Assembly: GCA_938003575.1 (NCBI GenBank)
Contig: CALKYG010000401.1
Coordinates: 1 to 8,158 of the forward strand
Direction: 5' to 3'
DNA: 8,158 nucleotides
Source: an uncultured Alphaproteobacteria bacterium
GTDB lineage: Bacteria > Pseudomonadota > Alphaproteobacteria > Caulobacterales > Parvularculaceae
Of the stretch, positions 1-6,887 are shown piece after piece. Made by a program: the position numbers and the translations under genes. The notes under the pieces were generated by a model. The model had not been told where the DNA came from, did not search any database, and saw nothing but the letters and a program-made list of their open reading frames with translations. The number at the start of each line of letters is the position of its first letter. The stretch's first letter is position 1.

Positions 1-3
1 GTT

Positions 4-17
4 GTCCTAGTTCGGAC
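4..17. repeat. CTAG-centred repeat copy A, downstream of tetR
   Basis: GTCCTAGTTC at 4-13 is identical to 856-865, on the other side of the TetR gene. Here it runs into GGAC, making the palindrome GTCC-tagttc-GGAC (4-17). The remainder of the 89 bases before the regulator's stop codon shows no gene. Operator function is a guess. Confidence 0.3.
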
Positions 18-89
18 TTTGGCGATCTCCCCCCCGAATCGTCAAGCGGCATTTCTGCAACGCGGAAAAACCGGCTTTATCCTGTCGTT

Positions 90-776
90 TCAGGACGCTA
101 CCCGCTTGCCCATGGATCGCGGCGCCGGTTTCAGGCCGCGAATCGCAGCCGCGTCGATGTCGCGAACCAGCGCGACGAAACTGGCGACGGCGATATTTGC
201 GATCGCGTCCCGGGCCGAGGCCTTTTCCCGCTTGTATCCGATAAACATCGTCTGACCTTCGATAGAGCCGGAGATGAACAAGGCGAGAAGGTCGCGATCC
301 TTTTTGACGAGGTCCGGGCGCATGTCCGCGATCACGCGCGAAATCGCCTGCCGCTCGACTTCATAGACGCTCGACATCTCTTTCGCCGCAAACTCATTGT
401 GGTTCGCAAGCGCCCAGAGCGCCGGGAAAAAACCGGTCGTCTCCTTTGTCGCCAGGTCGGCGATGAGAAAGCGGGTCAGATCTTCCAGACGCTCAGCCGG
501 CGACCGTTCGACATTTTCGGCTATTCGGTCGAAATCCTCGACATAACCCTGGATCACCGCCTCAAGAAGATCGTGCAGCAAGTCTTCCTTGTTTGCGTAA
601 TAGTACGAAAGGTTTCCGACCGTCATATCGGCCCGGTCGGCGACGTTGCGCATCGTGAGCCGGGCGTAGCCCCCTTCGACGAGAACGTCTCTCGCAGCCG
701 TCAGAATCTCGGCGACAACCTGCTGGCCGCGCGGGCTCGAGGAATTATCACGTCGTTGCGGCTTGAGTTTGCGCAA
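90..776 (-). CDS. TetR/AcrR-family transcriptional regulator
   Basis: A 228-residue one-domain-plus-ligand-pocket repressor of the TetR family. The N-terminal DNA-binding domain spans about residues 18-70. Its helix-turn-helix reads through TMRNVADRADMTVGNLSYYY and continues into NKEDLL (residues 41-67), the standard family signature for recognition helix and helix 4. The rest, about 75-210, is helical and would bind an unknown ligand and form the dimer. The start is TTG (774-776); it is chosen because AAGGAGG lies 5 bases upstream and because residues 1-20 give the usual basic tail before helix 1. No in-frame ATG occurs before residue 42, which is inside the helix-turn-helix. The gene lies 119 bases downstream of a P450 gene in the same direction, so control of that gene, itself, or both is plausible but inferred. 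The ligand cannot be read from the sequence. Confidence 0.93.
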   Translation of the reverse strand: MRKLKPQRRDNSSSPRGQQVVAEILTAARDVLVEGGYARLTMRNVADRADMTVGNLSYYYANKEDLLHDLLEAVIQGYVEDFDRIAENVERSPAERLEDLTRFLIADLATKETTGFFPALWALANHNEFAAKEMSSVYEVERQAISRVIADMRPDLVKKDRDLLALFISGSIEGQTMFIGYKREKASARDAIANIAVASFVALVRDIDAAAIRGLKPAPRSMGKRVAS

Positions 777-781
777 GCTCC

Positions 782-788
782 CCTCCTT
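782..788 (-). promoter_or_regulatory. Ribosome binding site that sets the TTG start of the TetR gene
   Basis: On the minus strand AAGGAGG stands 5 bases before the TTG at 774-776. It is a near-perfect match to the Shine-Dalgarno consensus, much stronger than anything in front of the other genes here, and it is the main reason for accepting the rare TTG start. Confidence 0.8.
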
Positions 789-855
789 CGCGCGGGCGCC
801 GTCGTGACGCTGACCGTGACCGATCGCGTCCCGGCAGGCAACACTTCGGACATCG

Positions 856-865
856 GTCCTAGTTC
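856..865. repeat. CTAG-centred repeat copy B, upstream of tetR
   Basis: This is the second exact copy of GTCCTAGTTC. It overlaps the palindrome GGAC-atcg-GTCC and lies about 80 bases before the TetR start codon, close to where a promoter is expected. TTCGGAC is also present near both copies (11-17 and 845-851), in a different order. Confidence 0.3.
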
Positions 866-895
866 ACAAACCGGAGAATCGCCGAGGCGTCAACG

Positions 896-2110
896 CTACG
901 CAAATTCGACAGGATAGGAAAGAAAGCCCCTGAAGCGCGCGCGTCCGCCGCGCACAGGATCCCCCGCCTTGCGGATTGACGGCGCCCGTTCAAGCAGGCG
1001 GCCGATCGCCATCCGGCCTTCGACGCGCGCCAGCGACATGCCGGCGCAAGCATGGATGCCGGACCCGAAGGCGAGATGCTTGTTCGGCGTCCGGGAAATG
1101 TCGAGCCGATCCGGATCGGGAAACTGCGCCGGGTCCCTGTTCGCCGCACCGATGCCGAGCGTCACCAGCGTTCCAGCCTCCATCACGACGCCGCCGACTT
1201 CGACGGTTTCCGTGACTCGACGGTTGCCGAGCTGGTTTGAACTCTCAAACCGCAGAAACTCTTCAATGGCGGTGTCAATCAACGCCGGTTCGGCCCGCAA
1301 TCGCGCCATCTGATCAGGATGATCGAGAAGGGCGGCGAGGCCGTTACCGATCAGGTTCGTCGTCGTCTCGTGACCTGCATTCAGCAGAAAGATGCAGTTT
1401 TGGATGAGCTCGACGTCCGACAATCTTTCTCCATCGGCCGTTTCTTCGGCGAGCAGCATCGCCAGCACGTCGCCGCCGCCGCGCCGTCCCTTCCGGAACT
1501 CGTTGATATGACCGGTCAAATACGCGGCGAATTCGGTCACCGACCTGTTTCCCCAATCGAGCGCGTCTTCGCCCGGCGCCGGCTCCAGCGCGCCGAGAAT
1601 CGCCAGCGACCAGTCACGCAACGGCCCGCGTTCCTCTTTCGGCACCGCGAGCATGTCGCCAATGATTTCGACCGGCAATTGGGAGGCGAAGTCCGATATC
1701 ACATCCATGCCGCCCCGCCGCAGCGCATCGTCGATCAGCCGATCCACGAGCGCTGCAAACCGCGGCTCGAGTATCTTGACCGCGCGCGGCGTGAATGCGG
1801 GCGCGAGCAGCTTCCGGACGCGCGTATGGTACGGCGGATCGTTGAATACGAGACTGGTCGTGTGGTGCAGGTAGAGGGGCGAGTCGCCGAATTTGGGTTT
1901 GAATTCGACCTTCTTGTCGGAGCTGAACCGTCGGTCCCGATAGACGAATGAAAGATCGTCATACCGGGTGAGAAAGTAGCCGCCGTCCGGCTGGCGATGC
2001 ACCGGCGCGCGCTCGCGCAAGGCCCGGTAAACCGGGTATGGATCGTCAAAGAACGCGCGATCCACCTTCCGCAAATCGAATGTCTTGATCCAATTGTCGC
2101 CGTCTGTCAT
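896..2110 (-). CDS. Cytochrome P450 (bacterial class I type, soluble)
   Basis: A 404-residue haem-thiolate monooxygenase, the usual size for soluble bacterial P450s, with no signal peptide or membrane anchor. Visible landmarks in order are: C-helix H95-x3-R99, which contacts haem propionates; I-helix AGHETT (245-250) for oxygen activation; E284-x-x-R287 of the K helix; NRDP (324-327) with the following FPDPDRLD; and the haem-binding loop FGSGIHACAG (348-357) with axial ligand Cys355. The ATG at 2108-2110 is preferred because the product then begins like family members. The reading frame stays open for a further 136 codons upstream, but that would run antisense into hrpB. The preceding purine-rich stretch is only a weak ribosome binding site. 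No redox partner gene is adjacent. The gene probably shares regulation with the downstream TetR gene. The substrate (terpene, fatty acid, steroid or xenobiotic) cannot be decided. Confidence 0.95.
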   Translation of the reverse strand: MTDGDNWIKTFDLRKVDRAFFDDPYPVYRALRERAPVHRQPDGGYFLTRYDDLSFVYRDRRFSSDKKVEFKPKFGDSPLYLHHTTSLVFNDPPYHTRVRKLLAPAFTPRAVKILEPRFAALVDRLIDDALRRGGMDVISDFASQLPVEIIGDMLAVPKEERGPLRDWSLAILGALEPAPGEDALDWGNRSVTEFAAYLTGHINEFRKGRRGGGDVLAMLLAEETADGERLSDVELIQNCIFLLNAGHETTTNLIGNGLAALLDHPDQMARLRAEPALIDTAIEEFLRFESSNQLGNRRVTETVEVGGVVMEAGTLVTLGIGAANRDPAQFPDPDRLDISRTPNKHLAFGSGIHACAGMSLARVEGRMAIGRLLERAPSIRKAGDPVRGGRARFRGFLSYPVEFA

Positions 2111-2201
2111 CGCTTGACGCCCGCCCTGCGCCGCCGGTTCTAAAAATGCGCCCCCGTGCAATTCTAGTATCGGCGTCGATAGAGTTGAAAGACCCTCTTG
2201 C
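2111..2201. promoter_or_regulatory. Divergent P450/hrpB intergenic region
   Basis: These 91 bases must carry the start signals of both divergent genes. On the plus strand TTGACG (2114-2119) is a possible -35 box, but no good -10 box follows at 16-18 bases. TAGTAT (2165-2170) and, on the minus strand, GATACT overlapping it are weak -10 candidates. GAAAGA (2187-2192) is a weak ribosome binding site 9 bases before the hrpB ATG. The 2164-2167 CTAG resembles the core of the repeats beside tetR but shares only five bases with them. Confidence 0.35.
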
Positions 2202-4637
2202 ATGTTCGAGACGCCGATTGACGAGGTGACGCCCGAAATTCTCGCGGCGCTGAGCGGCGGATCAAGACTTGTAATCGCAGCGCCGCCAGGCGCGGGAAAG
2301 ACAACCCGCGTTCCGATGGCCCTGCTTGACGAACCCTGGCTCGCCGGCAAACGCATCCTCCTCCTTGAGCCGAGGCGAATTGCAGCCCGCATGGCGGCGG
2401 AACGCATGGCGGCGAGCGTCAATGAAAAAGCGGGCGGCCTTATCGGTCTCTCGACGCGCATAGACAGAAAGGTTTCAGGAAGGACGCGGATCGAAGTCAT
2501 AACGGACGGCCTGTTCACGCGGCGGATTCTGAGCGATCCGGAGCTGCACGACGTCGGCGCGGTTCTTTTCGACGAATTTCATGAGCGCTCGCTCAGTCTG
2601 GATGCCGGGCTTGCGCTCGCGCTCGACGCGCAATCCGGGTTAAGGCCGGATCTGCGCATTGTCCTGATGTCGGCGACGCTCGATACGGCGATGATCGCCG
2701 GCGCGATCGAAGCCCCGGTCGTCGAAAGCGATGGGCGCATGCATCCGGTTGAAACGATTTATGCGGGCAGGTCGGACGATCCTCTTCCCGTCCATACGGC
2801 GCGCATCGTCAGGCGCGCCCTTCGCGAGCAAACGGGCTCAATCCTCGTCTTTCTGCCCGGCATGGGAGAAATCCTGCGAACGGCGGAGATTCTCGCAGAT
2901 CTTCCTCGCGATGTGGTTGTCGCGCCGCTCTATGGCGCGCTTTCGCCCGCCGAACAGGACAGGGCTGTCGCGCCGCCGCCGCAAGGCGTGCGAAAGGTCG
3001 TGCTTTCCACCGATATCGCAGAAAGCTCGCTGACGATTGAGGGCGTAGACACGGTGATTGACGCAGGACTGGCGCGCGTCGCTGAAATTGACGCCGCCGG
3101 CGTTTCCTCGCTTGTAACGCGCCGCGCGTCGCGCGCGTCCGTCGACCAGCGGCGCGGCCGCGCGGGAAGAACGGGTCCCGGGGTCTGCTATCGTTTGTGG
3201 GACGAAGCGGCGACTCGGGGATTGCCGGCGCAGCCCGTTCCCGAAATTCTTTCCTCGAACCTTTCAGGCTTGATGCTGACGCTCCTCGAATGGGGGGAAC
3301 GCGATCCCTCTCGCCTCACCTGGATCGACGCGCCGCCGGCGGGACGCATTTCCGCCGCGGTTGATGAGCTGCGGCGGTGCGGCGCGATCGACGACGCCGG
3401 CGGCCTGACGGCGCGCGGCCGCAAGATGTCGTCCTTGCCGGTCGAGCCGCGCCTTGCAGCCATGATCGCGAGCGCGGAAAGCGACAATGACCGCGCGCTC
3501 GCCGCGGAAATCGCCATTCTCATCAGCGAGCGCGGCCTCGGCGGCGTCTCGGCCGATATCCGCGAACGGATCGCACGTTTTCGCACGGAGAATTCGCCGC
3601 GCGCGAAGGCGTTGCGCGATCAGGCGGCGCGTTGGGCGAACGGCGCGCGGCCAGCCGGCGGTTCTGAGGCGGGCCGCATCATCGCGGGCGCCGTCGCCGG
3701 TTCCATCGCGCGTTCGAAAGGCGGGAGCGGTCAATATCTTCTGGAAAGCGGGCGCGCCGCCCAGCTCGACCCGTCTTCGCCGTTGTCGAAGGAAAAATGG
3801 CTCGCGGTCGCGGACATAACCGGTTCGGCGACAAATGCGCGAATAGTCGCTGCTGCGCCATTGAGCGAGGAAGTCGCGCTTGCATGCGGGCGCACCGCGA
3901 CTGAGGAGATCGCCGAGTTTGATGTGCAGCGGAAAGCGTTCAGGGCGCGACGCGTCAAACGCCTTGGCGCAATCATCCTGTCGGAGACGCCCCTGCCAGC
4001 GCCATCAGGCCCGGCCGCACGCCGCGCCTTGGTCGCCGCCTTGCGCCTGCACGGAATCGAGGTGCTCGGCGCTGCAAGGGCGATCCGCGAATTGCAGGCG
4101 CGCATCGGACTTGCAAAGGCGCATTCGGGAGACGAATGGCCGACGCTGACCGATTCGGTCCTCATCGACCGGGCGGATGAGTGGCTGGAGCCGCTTCTCG
4201 GCGATCCGCCTGACCTTGAGCGGCCGGGCCCCGATCAGGTGAAACGAAGCGTGCTGGCGCTGTTTGACTGGACGCTTGCGCGCAAGCTTGACGAAGCGGC
4301 GCCGCAGACAATCGAAACGCCGGCCGGACGCATCCTGCCGATCGACTATCTGCGCGACGGCGGGCCCGTTGTCGAAGCGCGCGCGCAGGAATTCTATGGG
4401 CTTCGCACGCATCCGACGATTGTGGGCGGCCGGGTTCCCCTGACCGTATCGCTTCTGTCGCCGGCCCGCCGCCAGATCGCATTGACCAGAGATCTGCCCT
4501 CATTCTGGCGCGGCGGCTACCGGGACATGGCGAAGGAAATGCGCGGCCAGTATCCAAAGCATGATTGGCCGGACGACCCGGCCAATGCGAAGGCGCATGC
4601 AGGCAAGACGAAAGCCGCGCTTATGCGCGATTCATGA
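2202..4637 (+). CDS. hrpB: ATP-dependent helicase HrpB (DEAH/DExH-box)
   Basis: A cytoplasmic superfamily 2 helicase of 811 residues, close to the normal HrpB length. Domain 1 has Walker A APPGAGKTT (27-35), the DEFH box (124-127) and SAT (157-159). Domain 2 has motif V STDIAESSLTIEG (269-281) and motif VI QRRGRAGR (316-323). A winged-helix/HA2-like helical region follows. The HrpB-specific C-terminal domain ends in EMRGQYPKHDWPDDP (779-793), the signature that separates HrpB from HrpA. All motifs needed for ATP hydrolysis are intact. The family is widespread in Proteobacteria; its exact RNA substrate is poorly defined. The ATG at 2202 fits the family N-terminus, which opens with a short PIDEVTPEILAAL helix before Walker A, and no other in-frame start lies in the gap upstream. 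The gene stands alone on the plus strand, so it is probably unrelated to its neighbours in function. Its stop is 3 bases from the convergent aminotransferase stop. Confidence 0.97.
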   Translation: MFETPIDEVTPEILAALSGGSRLVIAAPPGAGKTTRVPMALLDEPWLAGKRILLLEPRRIAARMAAERMAASVNEKAGGLIGLSTRIDRKVSGRTRIEVITDGLFTRRILSDPELHDVGAVLFDEFHERSLSLDAGLALALDAQSGLRPDLRIVLMSATLDTAMIAGAIEAPVVESDGRMHPVETIYAGRSDDPLPVHTARIVRRALREQTGSILVFLPGMGEILRTAEILADLPRDVVVAPLYGALSPAEQDRAVAPPPQGVRKVVLSTDIAESSLTIEGVDTVIDAGLARVAEIDAAGVSSLVTRRASRASVDQRRGRAGRTGPGVCYRLWDEAATRGLPAQPVPEILSSNLSGLMLTLLEWGERDPSRLTWIDAPPAGRISAAVDELRRCGAIDDAGGLTARGRKMSSLPVEPRLAAMIASAESDNDRALAAEIAILISERGLGGVSADIRERIARFRTENSPRAKALRDQAARWANGARPAGGSEAGRIIAGAVAGSIARSKGGSGQYLLESGRAAQLDPSSPLSKEKWLAVADITGSATNARIVAAAPLSEEVALACGRTATEEIAEFDVQRKAFRARRVKRLGAIILSETPLPAPSGPAARRALVAALRLHGIEVLGAARAIRELQARIGLAKAHSGDEWPTLTDSVLIDRADEWLEPLLGDPPDLERPGPDQVKRSVLALFDWTLARKLDEAAPQTIETPAGRILPIDYLRDGGPVVEARAQEFYGLRTHPTIVGGRVPLTVSLLSPARRQIALTRDLPSFWRGGYRDMAKEMRGQYPKHDWPDDPANAKAHAGKTKAALMRDS

Positions 4638-4640
4638 AGA

Positions 4641-5936
4641 CTAGCCGATCACCTTCATTGAAGCCTCGATGATTTCAAGGCCTTCGCGCACTTCGTCTCG
4701 TGTAATCGTCAGCGGCGGGGCGATCCTGTTCGTGTTGGCGTAAAGACCGCCGCGGCCGATGAGCAGGCCGCGCGACTTCGTTTCCTCAAGCAGCGCGAGC
4801 GAAGCGGCGGCGTTCGGCTTTTTCGCGCCGGGTTCGACAAATTCAACGCCCTGCATCAATCCCTTGCCGCGCACGTCGCCGATCGTTTTCGATCTGGATG
4901 CGATCCGCTCAAGACCCTCGCGCAGCTCGCGCCCGCGCTCGAGCGCGTTCTTCTGCAGGTCGCGCCTTTTCAGGTAATTGAGCGCTGCAAGCGCGCCGCG
5001 CGTCGACAACGGGTTGCCGCCAAACGTCGCCAGCGAGTTCGCCTTGAAGCAATTCATGACCTCGGCCCGCGCGACAAGGCCGCCGATCGCAAGGCCGTTG
5101 CCGAGGCCCTTGGCGAAGGTAATGATGTCGGGCTCAACGCCGTGGGCCTGATAGCCCCAGAAATTCTCGCCGGTTCGGCCCCAACCGGTTTGCACTTCGT
5201 CGCTGATAAAGAGAATGCCGCACTCTTTAAGGACCTTCTGAAAGGCGCCGAAAAGCCCGTCCGGCGGCGTTCCGAACCCGCCGACGCCCGTAATCGGCTC
5301 GGCGATCAGACAAGCGACATCGCCCGCTGTCGCGACATCGAGCATCTCCTTCAGGTCGGCGACGCAGGCGTCGATATAGGCGTCGCCTTTCAGATGCGCG
5401 AAAGGCGAGCGATATGGATAGCTGCCGTGAATGTAGTTGACGAGAAACGGCGACAGGGAGGAAGGGGACCAGGTGGAATGGCCGGTCACGGGCACCGTGG
5501 ACATTGTGCGCCCGTGATAGGAATAGCGCATCGCCAGAACCTGGTTTGACCGGCGATAGGTCGTCGCCAGCATCAGCGCAGCGTCGTTCGCCTCGGATCC
5601 CGACGAAGTGAAAAAGACGCGCGCATCGGGAATGCCCGACAGGGCCGCGATTTCCTCAGCGAGTTCGATCTGGCTTTCGATGAGATACAGCGTCGAGGTA
5701 TGCAGCATCTTTCCGGCCTGATCCCGGATCTCCTCGACAATCTCGGGAACATTATAGCCAATCATGTTGGTGAGGATTCCCGCGAAGAAGTCGAGATACT
5801 CGCGCCCCTCGGCGTCCCTCACGCGCCGGCCTTCGCCGGAAACCAGCGAAATGGGCTCCTTGTAGTAAAGGCTGAGCCATGACGGCATGACCGCACGGTG
5901 ACGGTCGACCAGCGGAAGCGAGTTGTTGATGCTCAT
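4641..5936 (-). CDS. Class III PLP-dependent aminotransferase (AGXT2 / GABA aminotransferase-like)
   Basis: A complete 431-residue fold-type I transaminase, normal for class III. Visible features are: SGSEAND (112-118), which holds the PLP phosphate; SYHGRT (139-144); the DEVQTGWGRTG motif (246-256) with Asp246 contacting the pyridine nitrogen; Lys276 in FAKGLGNG as Schiff-base lysine; GNPLS (307-311); and a C-terminal domain with RGKGLM (356-361) and NRIAPPLTIT (403-412). The GRGGLYANTNRIAPP segment resembles alanine-glyoxylate/beta-aminoisobutyrate (AGXT2-type) enzymes more than ornithine or glutamate-semialdehyde enzymes, but class III substrates cannot be assigned from sequence alone. The probable reaction is transfer of an amino group from an omega- or alpha-amine to pyruvate or glyoxylate. 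The ATG at 5934-5936 has only a weak ribosome binding site, which suggests translation coupled to the membrane-protein gene ending 21 bases upstream. No terminator fits in the 3 bases before hrpB. Confidence 0.95.
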   Translation of the reverse strand: MSINNSLPLVDRHRAVMPSWLSLYYKEPISLVSGEGRRVRDAEGREYLDFFAGILTNMIGYNVPEIVEEIRDQAGKMLHTSTLYLIESQIELAEEIAALSGIPDARVFFTSSGSEANDAALMLATTYRRSNQVLAMRYSYHGRTMSTVPVTGHSTWSPSSLSPFLVNYIHGSYPYRSPFAHLKGDAYIDACVADLKEMLDVATAGDVACLIAEPITGVGGFGTPPDGLFGAFQKVLKECGILFISDEVQTGWGRTGENFWGYQAHGVEPDIITFAKGLGNGLAIGGLVARAEVMNCFKANSLATFGGNPLSTRGALAALNYLKRRDLQKNALERGRELREGLERIASRSKTIGDVRGKGLMQGVEFVEPGAKKPNAAASLALLEETKSRGLLIGRGGLYANTNRIAPPLTITRDEVREGLEIIEASMKVIG

Positions 5937-5957
5937 GACAGGTTCATTTTCCGATTC

Positions 5958-6788
5958 TCAGGCTGAAGCTCTCTCCGCCCGCCGGCGGGCGCGCTCTTCA
6001 TGTTTGGAAATCATGTTGAGTTCGATGAAGAAGAACGCCGCAATCCAGAGAAAAGCGTCCCATGCGTCGACGGGCTCGCCGAGAACGCCCCAATAGATGC
6101 AGGCGACGACGAGGATGATCCAGAATGGAAGCTTGATGATATTGCAGGCGCGCAGGAAGGACGGCGTCGCGCGGCCGGTGACGCGCATAAAAATCTCAAG
6201 TTCGATGATGCCCGCCACAATGATCCAGGCGCCGGCGTTGACGACATCCGTCCACGTCAGGCGCTTGATGAGGCTGAGACTCTCCGGCGTTGCAAACATG
6301 TTGAGGTCGGCGTTGAACAGCGCCCCGGCCCCTAGGCTTGCGCAATTCACAGCATCGAGCGGCGGATAGATATCGAGCGTTTCGGCGTAAAGCGCCCCGG
6401 AACCCGCTAGAGCGCAAGGGTCAACCCCCGCATACTCGCTGAAACCCGGGAGCATCGCGACGCCGCCGTAATAGCCGTAAAAGGAATAGAGAATGACGGC
6501 CCAGCACAAGAGCGTTGCGGCGCCGATCAGAGGCTGGATCCAGAATTCGTGCTTTTCGGGCGCGTGATAGGAAGTCTCAAACTCGAACACGAGAAGAAGC
6601 AGAAGCCAGGCGCCGGAGTCGATCGCGTCGGCGTAGGCGACGATGAGGTCGGAAAGCGCCGTGCCGCTTCCGTTCGTCGCGGCTTCAGCAGCGCTGTTCA
6701 CCTCGAAGAAATAGAACGTGTTGATCAGCAGCAGCGCATACATCGTGTACTTGAACGACGTAAAGACGATGCCTGATTTCAGCTGCAT
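5958..6788 (-). CDS. Unrecognised six-helix inner-membrane protein with a threefold hairpin repeat
   Basis: I do not recognise this 276-residue protein. Six hydrophobic helices are visible at about 14-30, 58-70, 86-108, 183-201, 219-237 and 245-260. Helices 2, 4 and 6 share D-x2-[D/N]-x3-W-x7-E-x-[E/N]: D54/D57/W61/E69/E71, D181/N184/W188/E196/E198 and D241/D244/W248/E256/N258. This suggests three copies of a two-helix hairpin. Basic residues lie at the N-terminus, in the 72-85 and 202-219 loops, and in the KHEERARRR tail, giving both ends in the cytoplasm. The long 109-180 loop is then periplasmic and holds C125 and C149, a possible disulfide. The acidic pairs would sit near the cytoplasmic face. 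Transport or ion/metal binding is possible but not shown. The ATG at 6786-6788 has no good ribosome binding site. The aminotransferase gene follows after 21 bases; the TonB receptor gene lies upstream. Confidence 0.85.
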   Translation of the reverse strand: MQLKSGIVFTSFKYTMYALLLINTFYFFEVNSAAEAATNGSGTALSDLIVAYADAIDSGAWLLLLLVFEFETSYHAPEKHEFWIQPLIGAATLLCWAVILYSFYGYYGGVAMLPGFSEYAGVDPCALAGSGALYAETLDIYPPLDAVNCASLGAGALFNADLNMFATPESLSLIKRLTWTDVVNAGAWIIVAGIIELEIFMRVTGRATPSFLRACNIIKLPFWIILVVACIYWGVLGEPVDAWDAFLWIAAFFFIELNMISKHEERARRRAERASA

Positions 6789-6806
6789 GAAGCGTTACGG
6801 CTCTTG

Positions 6807-6833
6807 AAAACAGCGGGCGGCCGCGCCGCCCGC
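6807..6833 (-). terminator. Intrinsic-terminator-like hairpin after the TonB receptor gene
   Basis: On the minus strand GCGGGCGGC-GCG-GCCGCCCGC forms a perfect 9-pair, all-GC stem with a 3-base loop (6813-6833), followed by TGTTTTC. The T run is only four long, so it may be a partial terminator. It ends about 18 bases before the membrane-protein ATG, leaving no room for a promoter after it. Read-through or an mRNA-stabilising role is therefore as likely as full termination. Confidence 0.55.
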
Positions 6834-6854
6834 TCATTCATTATCTGCTGGAGC

Positions 6855-6885
6855 GGCGCCGGACCGCAAGCGGTCATGCGGCGCC
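6855..6885 (-). repeat. Bulged hairpin directly behind the TonB receptor stop codon
   Basis: The outer arms GGCGCCG (6855-6861) and CGGCGCC (6879-6885) pair over 7 bases. The inner arms GACCG and CGGTC pair over 5 bases around the loop CAAG. ATG (6876-6878) is a one-sided bulge. The structure begins 2 bases past the stop codon and has no T run, so it looks like a 3'-end protection or processing hairpin rather than a terminator on its own. Confidence 0.5.
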
Positions 6886-6887
6886 GA

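Larger units (their letters stand above)
777..895 (-). promoter_or_regulatory. P450-tetR intergenic region with candidate promoter and operator
   Basis: This 119-base gap holds a TTGACG on the minus strand (888-893), a possible -35 box. The hexamer 17 bases further on is TTTGTG, a poor -10 box, so the promoter is tentative. Immediately beyond it lies the 10-mer GTCCTAGTTC (plus strand, 856-865), which recurs at 4-13. GGAC-atcg-GTCC (848-859) forms a short palindrome. A 7-base inverted repeat (818-824 and 852-858) could pair in the leader transcript. These are places where a TetR dimer might bind; nothing here proves it. Confidence 0.3.

Noticed and set aside
80..95. TCCTG-tcgttt-CAGGA as a terminator of the TetR gene.
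   Set aside because: The stem has only 5 pairs, overlaps the stop codon, and has no T run on the minus strand directly after it.
19..255. A 78-codon plus-strand open frame at the left edge.
   Set aside because: It is mostly antisense to the TetR gene, with no recognisable protein features.
399..917. A 172-codon plus-strand open frame opposite the TetR gene.
   Set aside because: It overlaps the confirmed regulator antisense and shows no domain or ribosome binding site.
1319..1951. A 210-codon plus-strand open frame opposite the P450 gene.
   Set aside because: It lies wholly antisense to a gene with intact P450 motifs. Its arginine-rich composition is typical of a shadow frame in GC-rich DNA.
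2111..2518. A 136-codon upstream extension of the P450 reading frame, starting at 2518.
   Set aside because: It runs antisense through the start of hrpB and has no family resemblance. The ATG at 2110 gives the normal P450 length and N-terminus.
3264..4557. Several 130-156-codon minus-strand open frames inside hrpB.
   Set aside because: They are shadows of the hrpB frame; HrpB motifs continue unbroken on the plus strand.
5958..6788. The membrane protein as an FTR1-type iron permease or a microbial rhodopsin.
   Set aside because: There is no REXXE motif for FTR1. There are only six helices and no retinal-binding lysine in a last helix for a rhodopsin.
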